From: Desulfobulbaceae bacterium
GTDB lineage: Bacteria > Desulfobacterota > Desulfobulbia > Desulfobulbales > SURF-16
Direction of reading: 5' to 3'
DNA: 8,100 nucleotides
Assembly (NCBI GenBank): GCA_024763115.1
Contig: JANTGB010000089.1
Location: forward strand, 1 to 8,100
Part shown: positions 5,895-8,100 of the stretch, one piece after another
How the letters are laid out: each line of letters opens with the position of its first letter
Position numbering within the stretch: the first letter of the stretch is position 1
Made by a program: the position numbers and the translations under genes
Notes under the pieces: generated by a model
What the model was told of the DNA's origin: nothing
Databases searched by the model: none
The model's input: only the letters and a program-made list of their open reading frames with translations

Positions 5895-7481
5895 TTAATT
5901 ATGTTCCCTGGTTTTATGGAAAATAATATCAGGCCACTGCTCTTCAACAAAACGGATATGCCACTGTCCCGGAGCCAGGTAGGTCAGATAGCCTTCACTG
6001 TCCCTGGCAAGAGCAGCCTGATTTTTTCGTTCAAATTCCCGCAGCTTTTTTTTATCCCGACAGTCAACCCAGCGAGCTGCGGCATACTCCACCGGTTCAT
6101 AAACGGCATCTACCCAGTATTCATCCTTAAGGCGGGCAATGGTAACATCAAACTGGAGAACCCCGACCGCGCCGAGAATATAGTCACTGCCGATTAGAGG
6201 CCGGAAAACCTGAACCGCTCCCTCTTCGGCCAGTTGCACCAGTCCCTTTTGCAGCTGTTTTACCTTAAGGGGATTTTTGAGAATCACCCGGCGGAAATGT
6301 TCCGGGGCAAAATTTGGGATTCCGGTGAATTTCAACTCTTCACGGCCGGTGAAGGTATCGCCTATTTTGATGGTACCGTGATTGTGGAGCCCGATAATGT
6401 CGCCGGCATAGGCGGTTTCTACGTTGGTGCGATCCTGGGCCATGAATATAATAGCATTGGCCAGGGTAATTTCCTTGCCCAGCCGGTGATGGACAACCTT
6501 CATTCCTCTGGTGAATTTGCCGGAACAGATACGGATAAAGGCAATGCGATCGCGATGGGCCGGATTCATGTTGGCCTGGATTTTAAAGGCGAAACCGGAA
6601 AATTGCTCTTCATAGGGCGACACCTCACGGCTCACCGCCCGGCGGATGCTCGGGCCGGGCGCCATTTCCACAAAATTGTCCAGCATTTCCCTGACCCCGA
6701 AATTATTGATAGCGCTGCCGAAAAATACCGGGGTCTGGCTGCCGCTGAGATAATGTTCCAGCTCAAGGGGATTGGCTGCGCCTTCAAGCAGTTCCACATC
6801 GTCACGCAGGGTATCGGCCTGGGAGCCTAAAAGTTCATCCAGCCGGGGATCATTTAAGTCGGTAATCAGCAGGCCGTCCTGCTCGCTGGTATGTTGGCCG
6901 GGAGTAAAGAGCTGAAGCTCATGGCGATAGAGATTATAAACGCCCTTGAAACTTTTTCCCATGCCGACAGGCCAGGTCATGGGCGTACATTCTACCTGAA
7001 GTTTATCTTCAATTTCAGAGAGGATATCAAGGGGATCCAGACCTTCACGGTCAAGTTTGTTAATAAAAGTCATGATCGGCGTATTGCGCAGGCGACAGAC
7101 CTCCATTAATTTTTCCGTCTGCGGTTCAACGCCTTTGGCGCTGTCGATTACCATCAAGGCACTGTCCACTGCGGTGAGCACCCGGTAGGTATCTTCGGAA
7201 AAATCCTGATGGCCCGGCGTATCCAGCAGATTAATTTCAAAATCACGATAATTAAATTTCATCACCGAGGTGGTGACGGAAATTCCGCGATCCTTTTCAA
7301 TGGCCATCCAGTCGCTGGTGGCATGACGCTGGGCCTTGCGTGATTTTACTGCGCCGGCCAGTTTTATTGCTCCGCCATAAAGCAGAAGTTTTTCAGTCAG
7401 GGTGGTTTTTCCGGCATCGGGATGGCTGATTATGCCGAATGTCCGGCGCTTGTCTATTTCTTTTTTGTAGTTTGTCGTCAA
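5895..7481 (-). CDS. prfC: Peptide chain release factor 3
   Basis: RF3 is the cytoplasmic translational GTPase that removes RF1/RF2 from the ribosome after peptide release. The 528-residue length matches the family. GTPase motifs are complete: P-loop SHPDAGKT (19-26), switch I GISVTTS (66-72), DTPGHQDF (87-94), NKLD (141-144) and a GSA motif (255-257). The SDWMAIEKDRGISVT stretch and the C-terminal EFERKNQAALARDSEGYLTYLA region are characteristic of RF3 and separate it from EF-G. The start is TTG at 7481: an in-frame TAA lies one codon upstream, and no ATG precedes the conserved EIDKRRTF segment, so TTG is the only workable start. A modest GGAA lies about 9 bases upstream. It is followed after 2 bases by the histidine kinase and is probably the first gene of the operon. 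Confidence 0.97.
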   Translation of the reverse strand: MTTNYKKEIDKRRTFGIISHPDAGKTTLTEKLLLYGGAIKLAGAVKSRKAQRHATSDWMAIEKDRGISVTTSVMKFNYRDFEINLLDTPGHQDFSEDTYRVLTAVDSALMVIDSAKGVEPQTEKLMEVCRLRNTPIMTFINKLDREGLDPLDILSEIEDKLQVECTPMTWPVGMGKSFKGVYNLYRHELQLFTPGQHTSEQDGLLITDLNDPRLDELLGSQADTLRDDVELLEGAANPLELEHYLSGSQTPVFFGSAINNFGVREMLDNFVEMAPGPSIRRAVSREVSPYEEQFSGFAFKIQANMNPAHRDRIAFIRICSGKFTRGMKVVHHRLGKEITLANAIIFMAQDRTNVETAYAGDIIGLHNHGTIKIGDTFTGREELKFTGIPNFAPEHFRRVILKNPLKVKQLQKGLVQLAEEGAVQVFRPLIGSDYILGAVGVLQFDVTIARLKDEYWVDAVYEPVEYAAARWVDCRDKKKLREFERKNQAALARDSEGYLTYLAPGQWHIRFVEEQWPDIIFHKTREHN

Positions 7482-7504
7482 TGCTTATTTCCGGTTTAAT
7501 AGGG

Positions 7505-7765
7505 TTATTGATGCAAAAGTTTATCAGTCGGCAACTGCTCACGGGGTGCCGGATTATCAGAGTTTGCGCTTACCAGCACCTGTAAGTAACAGTGAAGCGG
7601 CGCCATACGATTACGGTAGTTACCAACATTAAGGGGCTTACCTCTTGAGTAGTTATATCTGTAAATTATAAAGGTAGCACAGAGTAGTGTAACAAGAAAA
7701 AACAGTTTAGCAACTTTTCCTGAGTTATAGTCCGGACTGTTATTAAAAAATATGGCTGAAAACAA
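7505..7765 (-). CDS. Doubtful small membrane-protein frame
   Basis: An 86-codon frame that starts with TTG and has no ATG before residue 54. Residues 17-35 are hydrophobic (VAKLFFLVTLLCATFIIY) and could form one membrane helix followed by a basic stretch; the C-terminal half has no motif. No good ribosome binding site is seen, and the best prfC promoter candidate lies inside the frame. It ends 23 bases before prfC, so it could be a leader gene of that operon, but chance in an AT-rich region is more likely. Confidence 0.18.
   Translation of the reverse strand: MFSAIFFNNSPDYNSGKVAKLFFLVTLLCATFIIYRYNYSRGKPLNVGNYRNRMAPLHCYLQVLVSANSDNPAPREQLPTDKLLHQ
7665..7695 (-). promoter_or_regulatory. Candidate promoter of the prfC operon
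   Basis: On the minus strand TTGTTA (7695-7690) is followed after 19 bases by a perfect TATAAT (7670-7665). The -35 matches 4 of 6 and the spacing is long, so the call is tentative. It would give an untranslated leader of about 175 bases. Confidence 0.35.
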
Positions 7766-7834
7766 TTCTCAGTTTAAACTGCGAGGCGCAATGCGGCTCA
7801 TATGTTAACATTTCTGTAAATAAATCGTTGCCTA

Positions 7835-7852
7835 TGTTACAAAAATGTAACA
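7835..7852. promoter_or_regulatory. Dyad TGTTACA-N4-TGTAACA, possible operator
   Basis: Two perfect 7-base inverted half-sites (7835-7841, 7846-7852) are separated by AAAA. The size and symmetry suit a dimeric regulator. The first ten bases, TGTTACAAAA, recur at 2884-2893 within the dyad upstream of the cold-shock gene. The regulator is unknown. The site lies about 165 bases upstream of the candidate prfC -10, so direct control of that promoter is uncertain. Confidence 0.4.
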
Positions 7853-7890
7853 GCAAAGCGGTGTCATACAGACATAATGGCTTATGGAAA

Positions 7891-8089
7891 TTAAGTAAGC
7901 GTTCACCAGCTCCTCACGGAGTCTACGCTTACCTCTTTGCCCATTTCGGAGTCTCGTTCCTCGCTTACCTGCCTGCTTGAATAGCACCAGTATGCTGCGC
8001 AGACACAGGTAAGCGAGGAACGAGACTCCGAATGAACAGGTAAGCGCAGACTCCGAATCTAAGGCACTGGTAAACGCTTAGAGACTTAA
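7891..8089. repeat. Complete nested palindromic element, copy 3
   Basis: A non-coding element of about 199 bases built from nested inverted arms. Arm A is 7896-7909 with 8067-8080 (13 of 14 pairs), extended by TTAAG 7891-7895 with CTTAA 8085-8089. Arm B is 7917-7934 with 8038-8055 (17 of 18 pairs). Arm C is 7945-7971 with 8006-8032 (27 of 27 pairs). The tip carries AGCA 7983-7986 with TGCT 7993-7996. Arms B and C share the core TAAGCG...GACTCCG. A competing local hairpin GTAAGCGT/ACGCTTAC (7895-7902, 7925-7932) is also possible. Similarity to copy 1 continues to 8100 and probably beyond the window. No transposase is present, so it resembles a MITE- or REP-type element; its class is not identified. 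Confidence 0.85.
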
Positions 8090-8100
8090 ATATTGCAAAG

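Larger units (their letters stand above)
7482..7894. other. AT-rich region upstream of prfC
   Basis: This stretch has no confident gene, only a doubtful 86-codon frame (7505-7765, minus). It includes a candidate prfC promoter (7665-7695), a 12-base perfect palindrome CAGTTTAAACTG (7770-7781), a 10-base palindrome ATGTTAACAT (7802-7811), a dyad TGTTACA-N4-TGTAACA (7835-7852) and a small hairpin CATAA/TTATG (7873-7886). Confidence 0.6.

Noticed and set aside
6234..6830. 198-codon open frame on the plus strand inside prfC
   Set aside because: Antisense shadow of the conserved RF3 gene, with no domain signature.
7891..8100. Possible CRISPR array from recurring TAAGCG...GACTCCG words
   Set aside because: Units alternate in orientation and are spaced irregularly with no unique spacers of constant length; they form nested palindromes, and no cas gene is present.
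1..8100. Window as a circular replicon with terminal overlap
   Set aside because: The two end repeats differ by a 17-base indel and a substitution, and the genes are chromosomal core genes with no replication gene.

Overview
The window looks like chromosomal DNA of a Gram-negative bacterium. It carries core genes (acetate kinase, release factor 3, a cold-shock protein), a CxxCC-type cysteine-cluster protein, and an exported-sensor histidine kinase with a NarL-type response regulator. Acetate kinase together with a YkgJ-like protein and a kinase whose periplasmic part resembles ABC-transporter substrate-binding proteins would fit an anaerobic deltaproteobacterium (Desulfobacterota). That is an impression from family content, not a demonstrated assignment.

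Layout. Positions 1-92 are the right half of a repeated, palindromic non-coding element. Acetate kinase (ackA, +) follows at 151-1356. A gene-free stretch of 641 bases (1357-1997) holds a partial copy of the same element and two further dyads. A YkgJ-family protein (+) lies at 1998-2768, followed by an AT-rich leader and a cold-shock gene (+) at 2994-3194. A strong bidirectional terminator at 3217-3249 separates this rightward half from a leftward operon. In transcription order that operon is prfC (7481-5895), a histidine kinase (5892-3940) and a response regulator (3940-3284), with a 2-base gap and then a 1-base overlap. Upstream of prfC are an AT-rich control region and a complete copy of the palindromic element, running into the right edge of the window.

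How the genes work together. The kinase and regulator form a two-component system: a periplasmic ligand-sensing domain, one membrane span, a HisKA_3 kinase core, and a LuxR-type DNA-binding output. Its coupling to the translation-termination factor RF3 is unusual and may tie its expression to general growth. The other genes are independent housekeeping or accessory functions.

The least ordinary material is non-coding. The element at 7891-8089 is a nested palindrome of about 199 bp with at least three pairs of inverted arms. A second copy at the left edge lacks exactly one arm module of 17 bases, and a third copy at 1520-1582 keeps only the tip and one arm. No defence system, CRISPR array, transposase or RNA gene was recognised.
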